Origin: JACMNW01 sp031413495
Lineage (GTDB): Bacteria; Pseudomonadota; Alphaproteobacteria; Rhodobacterales; Rhodobacteraceae
NCBI GenBank assembly: GCA_031413495.1
Contig: JANOFE010000031.1
Location: forward strand, 1 to 10,607
Reading direction: 5' to 3'
Length of the DNA stretch: 10,607 nucleotides
Shown: in pieces, positions 1 to 7,902 of the stretch
How the letters are laid out: every line of letters begins with the position of its first letter
Numbering within the stretch: position 1 is the stretch's first letter
Made by a program: the position numbers and the translations under genes
The notes under the pieces: model-generated
The model's database searches: none
What the model was told of the DNA's origin: nothing
The model's input: the letters and a program-made list of their open reading frames with translations, nothing else

Positions 1-958
1 GAAACACACGTTTGCCGGTGCGTTTGTAATAAAGCACCTGAATGATGACCGACAAAGCCTCGACCACGAACAAGCCGCCGACGATGGCCAGCACCACCTC
101 GTGCTTGATGCAAACGGCTATGGCACCCAAGGCGCCGCCAAGCGCCAACGACCCGGTATCGCCCATGAACACAGCAGCGGGCGGGGCATTGTACCAAAGA
201 AACCCAAGTCCACCGCCGATCAGGGCAGAGGCGAAAATTAAAATCTCGCCAGTGCCGGGCACGAAATGCACACCAAGGTAGGTCGAAAAGTTGAAGTTAC
301 CGACAACGTAGGCGATCACCCCAAGTGTGCCCCCTGCAATCATCACCGGCATGATGGCGAGGCCATCTAACCCATCTGTCAGGTTCACCGCATTGGCGGA
401 ACCAACAATCACGATCATGCCAAAGGGCACAAAGAACATGCCCATGTTCAGCAGTGTATTTTTCAAGAATGGCAGGGCCAGTTGATTGGTCAATTCCTCC
501 GGGTGGAAGCGCGCGGCGGCATAACAGGCAAGGCCCGCAATCACCAATCCGGCGATGAAACGCACGCGCGACGACACGCCCTTTGAGCTTTGTTTGGTGA
601 CCTTGGCATAATCGTCGGCAAACCCGATCAGGCCAAAGGCGGCCGTCACCAGAATGACGATCCAGATATAGGGGGTATCAAGGCGCGCCCAAAGCAGGCT
701 TGAAAACAACAGCGCCGACAGGATCAGAAGGCCGCCCATTGTGGGGGTGCCCGCCTTGGCAAAATGGCTTGCCGGGCCATCTTCGCGGATCGGCTGCCCC
801 TTGCCCTGTTTGCGGCGCAGAAGGTTGATCAGGGGCTTGCCAAAGATGAAGCCAAAGATCAGCGCTGTAAAAAACGCGCCGCCTGCGCGAAAGGTGATGT
901 AGCGAAACAGGTTGAAAGCGTCACCGCCATCAGAAAACTGGGTTAACAGATACAGCAT
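1..958 (-). CDS. mraY: MraY, phospho-MurNAc-pentapeptide transferase (C-terminus cut by window edge)
   Basis: Integral membrane enzyme that transfers phospho-MurNAc-pentapeptide from UDP to undecaprenyl phosphate, making lipid I on the inner face of the cytoplasmic membrane. I translated it by hand from the ATG at 958; 319 codons are present of a family length near 360, so roughly the last 40 residues lie beyond the left edge. Visible family motifs are HFAKAGTPTMGG (65-76), the catalytic FADDYAK (113-119), NAVNLTDGLDGLA (189-201), FMGDTGS (264-270) and KHE (285-287). Many hydrophobic segments fit a polytopic protein. The ATG directly follows the murF TGA with no gap, and an AAGGGG ribosome binding site lies inside the end of murF, so translation is probably coupled. 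It is the last gene of the dcw run visible here. Identification is secure. Confidence 0.97.
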   Translation of the reverse strand, partial: MLYLLTQFSDGGDAFNLFRYITFRAGGAFFTALIFGFIFGKPLINLLRRKQGKGQPIREDGPASHFAKAGTPTMGGLLILSALLFSSLLWARLDTPYIWIVILVTAAFGLIGFADDYAKVTKQSSKGVSSRVRFIAGLVIAGLACYAAARFHPEELTNQLALPFLKNTLLNMGMFFVPFGMIVIVGSANAVNLTDGLDGLAIMPVMIAGGTLGVIAYVVGNFNFSTYLGVHFVPGTGEILIFASALIGGGLGFLWYNAPPAAVFMGDTGSLALGGALGAIAVCIKHEVVLAIVGGLFVVEALSVIIQVLYYKRTGKRVF

Positions 959-2407
959 TCACTCGGCCCCTTGATGTGGTGCGGGCTGCCCTTGCCGCAA
1001 TTTTCGCAGAACGTCAACAATCAGGCTGACCTTGGATCCTTTTGATCCCTTGACCAGAACGACATCCCCCGCATCAACCAGATAGCGCGCACGCGGTGCA
1101 ATCTCGGTTGCGGTTTCCGCCCATTCGCCACGTTGCGCGCGCGGCAGCGCCTTCCACAAGCCGCGCATCCGCGGGCCGACGCAGTGGATCGTGCCTATTG
1201 TGGACAGGCCCGGATGATCAACGATGGCCAGATGAAGGGCGGACTCGGTTGCGCCCAATTCCAGCATATCACCTAAAATTGCGATGCGGCGGCCCGCACC
1301 GATGCGGCCAACGCCGTGTTCAGGCTCCGCCGCGATGAGCACATCCAGACTGGCGGCCATTGAAGCCGGATTGGCGTTAAAGGCATCGTCAATCAGATCA
1401 AAGCCAGTTTCATCGACAAGATCGAGGATGATCCGTTCCCGCGTACCGCGCCCAACGGGGGGCAGCCAACGGCCAATGTCGCAAGTGGCGATGGTGGAAT
1501 TGCAGCCCAGCACATCGGCCGCTGCCAGAACGGCCAGCGCGTTCATCGCAAAATGGCGTCCCGGTGACATGACTTTGAAAAGCACGGGTACGCCGCGACG
1601 GGTGGCACGCACGATCGTGGCTTTGTCGGTCAACTGGACTTGGCCAAGCTGGTAATCGGCCGTGGGGGATGTGCCAAAAAGGGTGATCTGCGCATGTGCA
1701 GCCCCGGCCTTCCCGATCAGGGTTGCGGTAACTGGCAAGTCAGCGGGCAATATCGCGTGGCCGCCTGATTGCAGACCCTCAAAAATCGAAGCTTTCTCAA
1801 CCGCGATGGCGTCAACATTTGCAAACGCCTCCAGATGCGCTGCAGCAACGGTTGTAATCAGGGCTACATGCAATTGGGCAAGCCGAGCCAGCGGCGCAAT
1901 CTCGCCGGGGTGGTTCATGCCAATCTCGATCACCGCAAAATCGGTGTCGGCGGGCATCCGGGCAAGGGTCAGGGGCACACCCCAGTGGTTGTTATAGCTG
2001 GCCTCGGCGGCGTGAACCCTGCCTTGCCCGCCAAGTACGACGCGCAGCATTTCCTTGGTCGAGGTTTTGCCAACCGACCCAGTGACGCCGATCACGCGTG
2101 CATTTGTGCGGGCGCGGGCGGCGGCACCAAGAGCGGTCAGCGCCGCCAGAACGTCTGGCACGATCAGCAAAGGGGCATCGGCGGGCACATCCGCGGGGCG
2201 GTGCGTCACAAGGGCCGCAGCGGCCCCCCGCGCAATGGCGGCGCTGACAAAATCATGGCCATCGCGCTGGTCGGTCAGGGCCACGAACAGATCGCCCGGT
2301 TGCAGGGTGCGGGTGTCGATGGACACGCCTGTTGCCTGCCAAGGGGTGGTTGATTGCCCGCCCGTTGCAAGGGCGGCATCGGCAGATGTCCAAAGTGGCA
2401 CCATCAT
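959..2407 (-). CDS. murF: MurF, UDP-N-acetylmuramoyl-tripeptide--D-alanyl-D-alanine ligase
   Basis: Cytoplasmic ATP-dependent Mur ligase that adds D-Ala-D-Ala to UDP-MurNAc-tripeptide, the last soluble step of peptidoglycan precursor synthesis. The 482-residue product has the usual three-domain Mur layout: an N-terminal UDP-substrate domain (about 1-95), a central ATPase domain with P-loop GVTGSVGKTS (107-116), EIGMNHPGEI (161-170), HLEAF (191-195) and EKASIF (204-209), then a C-terminal domain with IDDAFNANPASM (339-350) and ILGDMLELG (377-385). NANPASM and the D-Ala-D-Ala-type C-terminus separate it from MurC, MurD and MurE. The start ATG overlaps the murE stop as ATGA; a second ATG follows immediately, so the start could be one codon later. 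It is followed by mraY with no gap. Length is normal for the family. Confidence 0.97.
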   Translation of the reverse strand: MMVPLWTSADAALATGGQSTTPWQATGVSIDTRTLQPGDLFVALTDQRDGHDFVSAAIARGAAAALVTHRPADVPADAPLLIVPDVLAALTALGAAARARTNARVIGVTGSVGKTSTKEMLRVVLGGQGRVHAAEASYNNHWGVPLTLARMPADTDFAVIEIGMNHPGEIAPLARLAQLHVALITTVAAAHLEAFANVDAIAVEKASIFEGLQSGGHAILPADLPVTATLIGKAGAAHAQITLFGTSPTADYQLGQVQLTDKATIVRATRRGVPVLFKVMSPGRHFAMNALAVLAAADVLGCNSTIATCDIGRWLPPVGRGTRERIILDLVDETGFDLIDDAFNANPASMAASLDVLIAAEPEHGVGRIGAGRRIAILGDMLELGATESALHLAIVDHPGLSTIGTIHCVGPRMRGLWKALPRAQRGEWAETATEIAPRARYLVDAGDVVLVKGSKGSKVSLIVDVLRKLRQGQPAPHQGAE

Positions 2408-3885
2408 AGCCCCCCATCCAAGGCGGCAACCGCAACGCTTGCCTGTTCCACATCGTCAAACGGATAGACATTGCCTGCAATGGTTTGGCCGGATTCATGG
2501 CCCTTGCCTGCAATCAGCAGCGCGTCCCCCGGACCGAGCGCATCAACCCCCAGCAGGATGGCTTCTGCACGATCGCCGACCTCGTTGGCATCTGGGCAAG
2601 TGGCCATGATCGCGGCGCGAATAGTGGCGGGATTTTCCGACCTTGGGTTGTCATCGGTCACATAAAGCACATCGGCATGGCCGCGCGCCGCCGCCCCCAT
2701 CAAAGGGCGTTTGCTGGTGTCGCGGTCACCGCCTGCGCCAAAGACAACCACGATACGGCCCATCACATGCGGGCGCAGCGCTTTTAACGCTGTTTCAAGC
2801 GCGTCGGGGGTATGCGCATAATCAACAAAGACCGAGGCGCCGTTGCTGCGGCGTGCGGCCAATTGCATGCGGCCGCGCACGCCTTGCAATTGGGGCAGCA
2901 CAGCGAACACCTCACGCGGGGACGCGCCCGCCCCGATGGCAAGCCCTGCGGCAAGCGCCACATTTTCCGCCTGAAAGCCGCCAATCAGGGGCAATCGAAT
3001 TTGATGCGGCTGATCGCCCCAAGTGAACCGCACATCCTGGCCGGTGGCGTCAAAGCGTTGGCTTAGCAAGCGCAGATCATTGCCTGCACCATGGCCTACC
3101 GCAATAATCCGCTGGCCACGCCTATCGGCGATTGCCGCAATATCCGTGCTTCGCGGATCGTCCATATTGATCACCGCCGTGCCGTCATCGGGCAGCAGGC
3201 GGTCAAACAGCCCCGCCTTGGCGGCAAAATAGGCGTCGAATGTGCGGTGATAATCCAGATGATCTTGCGTGAAATTGGTAAACCCCGCTGCGCGCAGGCG
3301 CACCCCGTCCATCCGACGCTGATCAAGGCCGTGCGACGACGCCTCCATCGCGGCATGGGTCACGCCGGCAGCTGCGGCATCGGCGAGCAGGTGGTGCAGG
3401 GTGATGGGTTCGGGGGTGGTGTGGGGGGATGGAGCCTCCCATGACCCTTCGACCCCCGTAGTGCCGATGTTGATGGCGGCATGGCCAAGCGCCATCCAGA
3501 TCTGCCGGGTGAAATTGGTTACGGATGTTTTGCCATTGGTGCCGGTGACGGCGACCATGCAGTCCGGTTGCGCACCAAACCAAAGGGCTGCGGCATAAGC
3601 CAACGCCTGTCGCGGGTCTTGCACGATGACCACTGCCGCTTGTGGCCCGGACAGAACGCCCGCCGCCATTTGCGCTCCAAGAGGGTCTGTCAGCACCGCC
3701 CCTGCCCCCATGCGCAGGGCATATTGGATAAACTCGGCCCCATGCGCGCTGGCACCCGGCAGGGCTGCAAACAGCATACCTTGCTTCACAGCCCGGCTAT
3801 CCACGGCAAGACCCGTTACCGCTGCCTCACGCCCACCGCGCGCGGTCAGGCCAAGGTCTGCAAGGCTTTTCGTCTGTTCCGCCAC
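2404..3885 (-). CDS. murE: MurE, UDP-MurNAc-L-Ala-D-Glu:meso-diaminopimelate ligase
   Basis: Cytoplasmic Mur ligase adding the third residue of the peptidoglycan stem peptide. The 493-residue product shows the N-terminal Mur domain, P-loop TGTNGKTS (114-121), EASSHGLDQRR (181-191), DHLDYH (208-213), the lysine region AAKAGLF (221-227; K223 is the likely carbamylated lysine), FVDYAHTPDALE (353-364) and DDNPRSE (411-417). The DNPR motif is the established signature for meso-diaminopimelate rather than L-lysine, as expected for a Gram-negative. The start is GTG at 3885, preceded by an AAAGGGGG ribosome binding site 7 nt upstream. The 22-nt gap to ftsI is the only real gap in the cluster. The end overlaps murF by 4 nt (ATGA). 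Nothing odd in length or motifs. Confidence 0.97.
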   Translation of the reverse strand: MAEQTKSLADLGLTARGGREAAVTGLAVDSRAVKQGMLFAALPGASAHGAEFIQYALRMGAGAVLTDPLGAQMAAGVLSGPQAAVVIVQDPRQALAYAAALWFGAQPDCMVAVTGTNGKTSVTNFTRQIWMALGHAAINIGTTGVEGSWEAPSPHTTPEPITLHHLLADAAAAGVTHAAMEASSHGLDQRRMDGVRLRAAGFTNFTQDHLDYHRTFDAYFAAKAGLFDRLLPDDGTAVINMDDPRSTDIAAIADRRGQRIIAVGHGAGNDLRLLSQRFDATGQDVRFTWGDQPHQIRLPLIGGFQAENVALAAGLAIGAGASPREVFAVLPQLQGVRGRMQLAARRSNGASVFVDYAHTPDALETALKALRPHVMGRIVVVFGAGGDRDTSKRPLMGAAARGHADVLYVTDDNPRSENPATIRAAIMATCPDANEVGDRAEAILLGVDALGPGDALLIAGKGHESGQTIAGNVYPFDDVEQASVAVAALDGGL

Positions 3886-3907
3886 CCGCGCGCCCCCTTT
3901 TGACCGG

Positions 3908-5695
3908 TCAATTTGACACGGCTGTTAGCCCATCAAAGGGGGCCACTTCAAGCTGTGGCCGCAAGCCCAGAAGCGGTGCCGTGCGGCGAATGATTTCGGC
4001 GGCGACGGGAACCGATGTCCAGCCTGCCGTGCGGCGCGGCTCGTCGCCGGATGTTTCCACCGGTTCATCCATGGTCACGATCAGCACATAGGCCGGATCA
4101 TTGGCGGGAAAAACTGACGCGAACGTATTGACCACCTTATCCTTGTAATAGCCGCCACCTTTCATCGGTTTGTCCGCTGTGCCAGTTTTGCCGGCCACAA
4201 GATAGCCCGATACTTCGCCCAGCGACGCCGTGCCATGGGTGACCACCCCGCGCAGCATCGTGACAGCGGCGTCAGCGGCGGCCTCAGACATGACCCGCGC
4301 GCCCGGTTCTGGGTTTGCACCATGCAGCAACGTAGGTTTCACGGTGATGCCACCGTTGGCAATGGTGGCATAAGCGGCCGCCAAATGCATTGGGCTGGCT
4401 GACATGCCGTGACCATAAGATGTTGTGATCGTTACAATTTCTGGCCACTTCTTTGGCAGCAGAGGTTTCGCACCGGGGGCCTCGACCAATTCTATCGGCG
4501 TTGGTTCAAACAGGCCCAGCGATTTGAGGAACTGCTTCTGGCGCGCCGCGCCGATCTGCAAGGCGATACGCGCCGTGCCGACATTTGAGGATTTCACAAT
4601 CACATCCGTGACCGACAGCAGGGGACCATAGTTCTTGCCCTGAAATTCTTTGATCAGATGCTTGCCCCACCGCATCGGGGCATCGGCGTCGACCATAGTA
4701 TCAGGGTTAACAAGCCCAAGATCCATGGCCTGTGCTATAGCAAAAATCTTGAAGGTGGACCCCAGCTCGTACACCCCCTGAACCGCGCGGTTGAACAAGG
4801 GGCTATCCCCCGGATCACCCTTGGTCAGCGGTTGCGGGCGATCATTGGGATCAAAATCAGGCAGCGACACCATCGCTAAAATCTCGCCGGTTTTCACATC
4901 CATCAGAATGGCCGCCGCGCCCTTGGCATTCATCATCTGCATGCCGGCACCCAGCACTTCATGCGTGGCGGCTTGCACCGTCAGGTCGAGAGAGAGCATG
5001 AGCGGTGTGCCAGCGGTTGCCGGATCACGCAGCCGTGCATCCAAGGCCTTTTCAATGCCTGCGGTGCCGATCACCTCGGCTGACTGCACGCCTTCGGCAC
5101 CAAAACTGGCTCCACCAAGCACATGGGCTGCAAGGGTGCCATTGGGGTAAAGCCGCATCTCACGCGGACCAAACAGCAGACCGGGATCGCCGATGTCATG
5201 CACGCGCTGCATTTGTTCCGGGCTAAGCACTTTTCGCAGCCACATAAAGCTGCGCCCATCTGTCAGCCGCTTTTCCAGCAAGGCAGCATCCATATCTGGG
5301 AAAATTGTCGCCACTTCGCGCGCAACCCGGGCCGGATCGACCATGTCCTTGGGTTGTGCGTAAAGTGCATAGGTTTGCAAATTGGTGGCCAACACCCGGC
5401 CGTTGCGATCAGTAATATCGGCGCGTTGTGCCAAAATCTGTGCGCCAGACGCTTGTACTTGCGCCTCTTCGGGTTCAGACGCGGCAAGCGTGCCCATGCG
5501 AATGCCGATCAGCGAAAACGCAGCAAAAAACGCGAGCCCCAGAAACACCAACCGCAATTCCGCACGGGCGCGGGATTGGTCACGCGTCGCTTCATGCCGC
5601 AGGCGCAGGTTTTCACGTTCAATCTTATCGGGATTTTCACCCTTTGCGCGGGCAGACAGAATACGGGCAAGCGGGCGAAGCGGTGTGCGGGTCAT
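3908..5695 (-). CDS. ftsI: FtsI (PBP3), septal peptidoglycan transpeptidase
   Basis: Class B penicillin-binding protein that cross-links septal peptidoglycan on the periplasmic side, working with FtsW. The 595-residue product has a short basic cytoplasmic N-terminus, one membrane anchor at about residues 47-70, a dimerisation/pedestal domain containing RADITDRNGRVLA (91-103), and a C-terminal transpeptidase domain. All three penicillin-binding motifs are present: STFK (313-316, catalytic Ser313), SSN (369-371) and KTGTAD (503-508). The ATG at 5695 overlaps the ftsL stop as ATGA, which supports this start and suggests coupling to ftsL. Position between ftsL and murE is the standard dcw order and supports FtsI rather than another class B PBP. 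Confidence 0.97.
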   Translation of the reverse strand: MTRTPLRPLARILSARAKGENPDKIERENLRLRHEATRDQSRARAELRLVFLGLAFFAAFSLIGIRMGTLAASEPEEAQVQASGAQILAQRADITDRNGRVLATNLQTYALYAQPKDMVDPARVAREVATIFPDMDAALLEKRLTDGRSFMWLRKVLSPEQMQRVHDIGDPGLLFGPREMRLYPNGTLAAHVLGGASFGAEGVQSAEVIGTAGIEKALDARLRDPATAGTPLMLSLDLTVQAATHEVLGAGMQMMNAKGAAAILMDVKTGEILAMVSLPDFDPNDRPQPLTKGDPGDSPLFNRAVQGVYELGSTFKIFAIAQAMDLGLVNPDTMVDADAPMRWGKHLIKEFQGKNYGPLLSVTDVIVKSSNVGTARIALQIGAARQKQFLKSLGLFEPTPIELVEAPGAKPLLPKKWPEIVTITTSYGHGMSASPMHLAAAYATIANGGITVKPTLLHGANPEPGARVMSEAAADAAVTMLRGVVTHGTASLGEVSGYLVAGKTGTADKPMKGGGYYKDKVVNTFASVFPANDPAYVLIVTMDEPVETSGDEPRRTAGWTSVPVAAEIIRRTAPLLGLRPQLEVAPFDGLTAVSN

Positions 5696-6051
5696 GGCAG
5701 GCTTCCTTGGGTTTCTACCACATCTGCGGGGATGGATAGATCGGGCATCGCCACCGGAAAGGATGACGGCGGGTAGGCTGTTTGATCAACCTGGCCGAAT
5801 TGTTCCGGCTCTAACGGCAGCAGGCCCAGCCGGTCAAAGTTTAGCGCCGTCAGATCGCGCAGTCGGTCGGGGCGGTTCAGATAGGCCCATTCGGCGCGCT
5901 GGATCGACAGCGCCTCGCGCAGTGACGTGATTTCCTGCTGCAGGCCGGATACTTCGCGCAGCGAATGTTGCGTGGCATAGTTTTCGCGGTACGCCCAAAA
6001 AGCCAGTGCCATCACAGCGATAAACGTGGCGACGTAAAAAACCGGGCGCAT
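5692..6051 (-). CDS. ftsL: FtsL, cell division protein (divisome scaffold)
   Basis: Small bitopic membrane protein, 119 residues. One transmembrane segment (about residues 4-20) is followed by a periplasmic stretch with coiled-coil character (about 25-55: heptad-like Leu/Ile in SLREVSGLQQEITSLREAL) and an AEWAYLNRPDRL patch (53-64) typical of alphaproteobacterial FtsL. In the family FtsL binds FtsB and FtsQ and helps activate FtsWI. Its sequence is poorly conserved in general, so the call rests on size, topology and its place between rsmH and ftsI. The start ATG shares one base with the rsmH stop (TGATG), and the end overlaps ftsI by 4 nt. The tail after about residue 80 is proline-rich and probably unstructured. 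Confidence 0.92.
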   Translation of the reverse strand: MRPVFYVATFIAVMALAFWAYRENYATQHSLREVSGLQQEITSLREALSIQRAEWAYLNRPDRLRDLTALNFDRLGLLPLEPEQFGQVDQTAYPPSSFPVAMPDLSIPADVVETQGSLP

Positions 6052-7055
6052 CAGCGGCGTCCTTTCACGGTGATTTGCGGGACGGCAAGTGTTGCCGGGT
6101 CTAGCAGGCGGGGGGCCACGCTGGTGCGCCGCCCGATACGCAGCTTGGCCGACCGGGACCGGGGGTTCGCGGCAAGTTCTGCATCATTTGGGGCAACAGC
6201 GCGGCGTGTGACCAGATCAAAGCGAGGCGCGTCTTCGACACGGGCGGGCGCATAGCGGTTGGATTGCGCTTCGCCGCCTGATGACAGTTGGAAAAACCGT
6301 TTCACAATGCGGTCTTCGAGGGAATGAAAAGTCACCACCGCTAACAAACCGCCGGGTTTCAGCGCACGTTCGGCTGCGGCAAGACCTGCGGCCAGTTCTG
6401 AAAACTCAGCATTTACGGCGATTCTGATCGCCTGAAAACTGCGGGTTGCCGGGTGGCTTTGGCCCGGTTTTGGGCGCGGCAGACAGCGGGCGACCAGTTC
6501 GGCGAAACGCAAAGTTGTGGTGATCGCCTCAACCGCACGGGCGGCCACGATGGCATGGGCGATGCGGCGCGATGCACGTTCTTCGCCATAATGATACAGG
6601 ATGTCGGCGAGGTGTTCTTCGGAGGCAGTGTTGACCAAATCAGCGGCGGTCGGGCCGTCTGCCCCCATCCGCATGTCCAAGGGACCATCTTTGGCAAAAG
6701 AAAACCCGCGCGTGGCTTGGTCAAGCTGCATCGACGACACGCCAAGGTCCAGCACCACACCGTCAAGCGGTTGGCCTGCAAGCGCATCAAGGTTGGAAAA
6801 TGTGCCTTCAACCAAGCGCAATCTGTCGTCGTATGCGCCTGCCCAACTTGCAGCCAACGCGAATGCCGACGGGTCGCGGTCCACGCCGATCACCGTTTGT
6901 GCACCCGCATCCAACAATCCGCGCGCATAGCCGCCGGCACCAAAGGTGCCATCCAGCCAGACGCCTGACACAGGGGCAACAGCGGCCAGAATAGGGGCCA
7001 GCAGAACGGGGATATGAGGCGGGCGGTCAGCGATGGGATCGCTGCGGGGCATCAT
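6051..7055 (-). CDS. rsmH: RsmH (MraW), 16S rRNA m4C1402 methyltransferase
   Basis: S-adenosylmethionine-dependent enzyme that N4-methylates C1402 of 16S rRNA in the ribosomal decoding centre. The 334-residue product shows the family motifs in order: HIPVLL (14-19), the SAM-binding loop DGTFGAGGYAR (35-45), GVDRDP (57-62), DLGVSSMQLD (103-112), RGFSF (116-120), GPLDMRM (124-130), HPATRSFQAIRIAVN (201-215) and VTFHSLEDRIVKRFF (241-255). The ATG at 7055 directly follows the mraZ TAA; a second ATG one codon later is also possible. A GGGGG tract a few bases upstream, within the end of mraZ, can serve as ribosome binding site. Length and motifs are normal. Confidence 0.97.
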   Translation of the reverse strand: MMPRSDPIADRPPHIPVLLAPILAAVAPVSGVWLDGTFGAGGYARGLLDAGAQTVIGVDRDPSAFALAASWAGAYDDRLRLVEGTFSNLDALAGQPLDGVVLDLGVSSMQLDQATRGFSFAKDGPLDMRMGADGPTAADLVNTASEEHLADILYHYGEERASRRIAHAIVAARAVEAITTTLRFAELVARCLPRPKPGQSHPATRSFQAIRIAVNAEFSELAAGLAAAERALKPGGLLAVVTFHSLEDRIVKRFFQLSSGGEAQSNRYAPARVEDAPRFDLVTRRAVAPNDAELAANPRSRSAKLRIGRRTSVAPRLLDPATLAVPQITVKGRR

Positions 7056-7568
7056 TTAAGCCCCCGTTTTGTGTTTACTTACCAAAGCAAGCACATCGCT
7101 GCCATCGTCGTCCTCGTCATCAGCTGCGAGTTCGGCTTCATAGATGTCACGGCGGTACAGTTTGAAGCGGTTCGTAGCACCGGCAAACGCAGCCTCTGCG
7201 CCACCTGATAGATCATCGGGCGCAAAGCCCATCTTTTCGCGCACCTTAGGGGGCAAAACGATGCGGCCATCGTCATCTATTTCGATAGTGGCCGATTGGG
7301 TTATCAATTCACGTTCGGCGCGCAGGCGAGCCTTTTCGCCCTGCGGCATTGCCTCAATATCCCGCGCCAAAGCATCTGCCCCGGCCTTGGAATAGCATTC
7401 AACGAAATTTCGGGATTTGCCACCATAGATCAGCACGATCCGGGTACGCGGTGACTCGACCGTTTCGGGGTCTTCGCTGTCAAGAATACGGCGAAAGGCT
7501 GCCGGGATGGAAACCCGCGCCTTACCATCTACCTTTTGGTAGAATTCGCCCCTGAACGCTTCCGACAC
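7056..7568 (-). CDS. mraZ: MraZ, AbrB-fold transcriptional regulator of the dcw cluster
   Basis: DNA-binding protein, 170 residues, with the two tandem SpoVT-AbrB-type swapped-hairpin units of the MraZ family: DGKARVSIPAAFRR (14-27) and DDDGRIVLPPKVREKMG (98-114). Family members form ring oligomers and bind short TGGG-type direct repeats upstream of their own operon, repressing it in E. coli. The start is a GTG at 7566-7568, giving MSEAFRGEF; the FRGE stretch is typical of the MraZ N-terminus, so this start is well supported although no clean Shine-Dalgarno is seen beyond nearby AGGG tracts. The C-terminus carries an acidic tail (about 149-158, mostly Asp/Glu), longer than in the E. coli protein. 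First gene of the operon; several 10-bp-spaced TGGGA repeats lie upstream (see 7571-8205). Confidence 0.95.
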   Translation of the reverse strand: MSEAFRGEFYQKVDGKARVSIPAAFRRILDSEDPETVESPRTRIVLIYGGKSRNFVECYSKAGADALARDIEAMPQGEKARLRAERELITQSATIEIDDDGRIVLPPKVREKMGFAPDDLSGGAEAAFAGATNRFKLYRRDIYEAELAADDEDDDGSDVLALVSKHKTGA

Positions 7569-7570
7569 TG

Positions 7571-7593
7571 CCCTACGGTCCCTTACTACCCCT
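7571..7593 (-). promoter_or_regulatory. AGGG repeat series directly upstream of mraZ start
   Basis: On the minus strand three AGGG cores (plus-strand CCCT at 7571-7574, 7580-7583 and 7590-7593) occur with spacing of 9 and 10 bp, ending 2 nt before the mraZ GTG. They resemble a degenerate MraZ box. One or more of them may simply be a ribosome binding site, though the spacing to the start codon is not ideal for any (2 or about 10 nt). Role is inferred from position and periodicity only. Confidence 0.35.
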
Positions 7594-7687
7594 TATTCTT
7601 CAGGCCCCTGCCCGCAACGCGCGCGCCCTGAATGTGGAAATGACGGACCGAGCTGCTGCCACTGCTCGATCCGCCAACTGTCCCATC

Positions 7688-7726
7688 GCTGGGTGTCCAG
7701 CTGCGCATAGCCACTTGGGGGAAGTG
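7688..7726. other. Pair of short hairpins in the putative mraZ leader
   Basis: Two perfect short stems sit side by side: GCTGG/CCAGC (7688-7692 and 7697-7701, loop GTGT) and CACTT/AAGTG (7712-7716 and 7722-7726, loop of five G). A further stem GCGGCT/AGCCGC pairs 7766-7771 with 7810-7815. They could be part of a structured 5' leader of mraZ or an unrecognised small RNA, or chance. No U-run follows either hairpin on the minus strand, so they do not look like intrinsic terminators. Confidence 0.25.
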
Positions 7727-7853
7727 TCTGCTCGCTTGCGCGCCGGATCTGTTAAGGTGATGAAAGCGGCTGCCTGTATAAAACCTGCTATCGCCTATTC
7801 GGGGTCTTAAGCCGCCCCTGCTTTACTAATTACCGCCGTCATCACCATATGAA

Positions 7854-7898
7854 TGGGAATACATGGGAATGAATGGTACGCAAAGGGAAATTTTGGGT
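7854..7898 (+). promoter_or_regulatory. Five-unit TGGGA array with exact 10-bp period (candidate MraZ-box array)
   Basis: On the plus strand, units begin at 7854 (TGGGA), 7864 (TGGGA), 7874 (TGGTA), 7884 (AGGGA) and 7894 (TGGGT), each exactly 10 bp after the last. The first two are embedded in perfect ATGGGAAT copies. MraZ of E. coli is known to bind short TGGG-type repeats separated by 5-nt spacers, which is the same geometry. The array lies about 290 bp upstream of mraZ and in the opposite orientation to it. One full helical turn per unit would put all units on one face of the DNA. Assignment to MraZ is inference; another oligomeric repeat-binding protein is possible. Confidence 0.55.
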
Positions 7899-7902
7899 CA
7901 AC

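Noticed and set aside
1769..2353. 194-codon plus-strand open frame, and similar long ones at 2055-2609, 5123-5776 and 5382-5930
   Set aside because: All are antisense shadows of murF, murE, ftsI and ftsL caused by GC-rich codon use; none has a recognisable domain or ribosome binding site.
7569..7820. Possible RNase P RNA gene (rnpB), which I recall lying near mraZ in some Alphaproteobacteria
   Set aside because: The conserved GAGGAAAGTCCGGGC-like 5' core and the matching 3' core are absent on both strands; the visible stems are too short.
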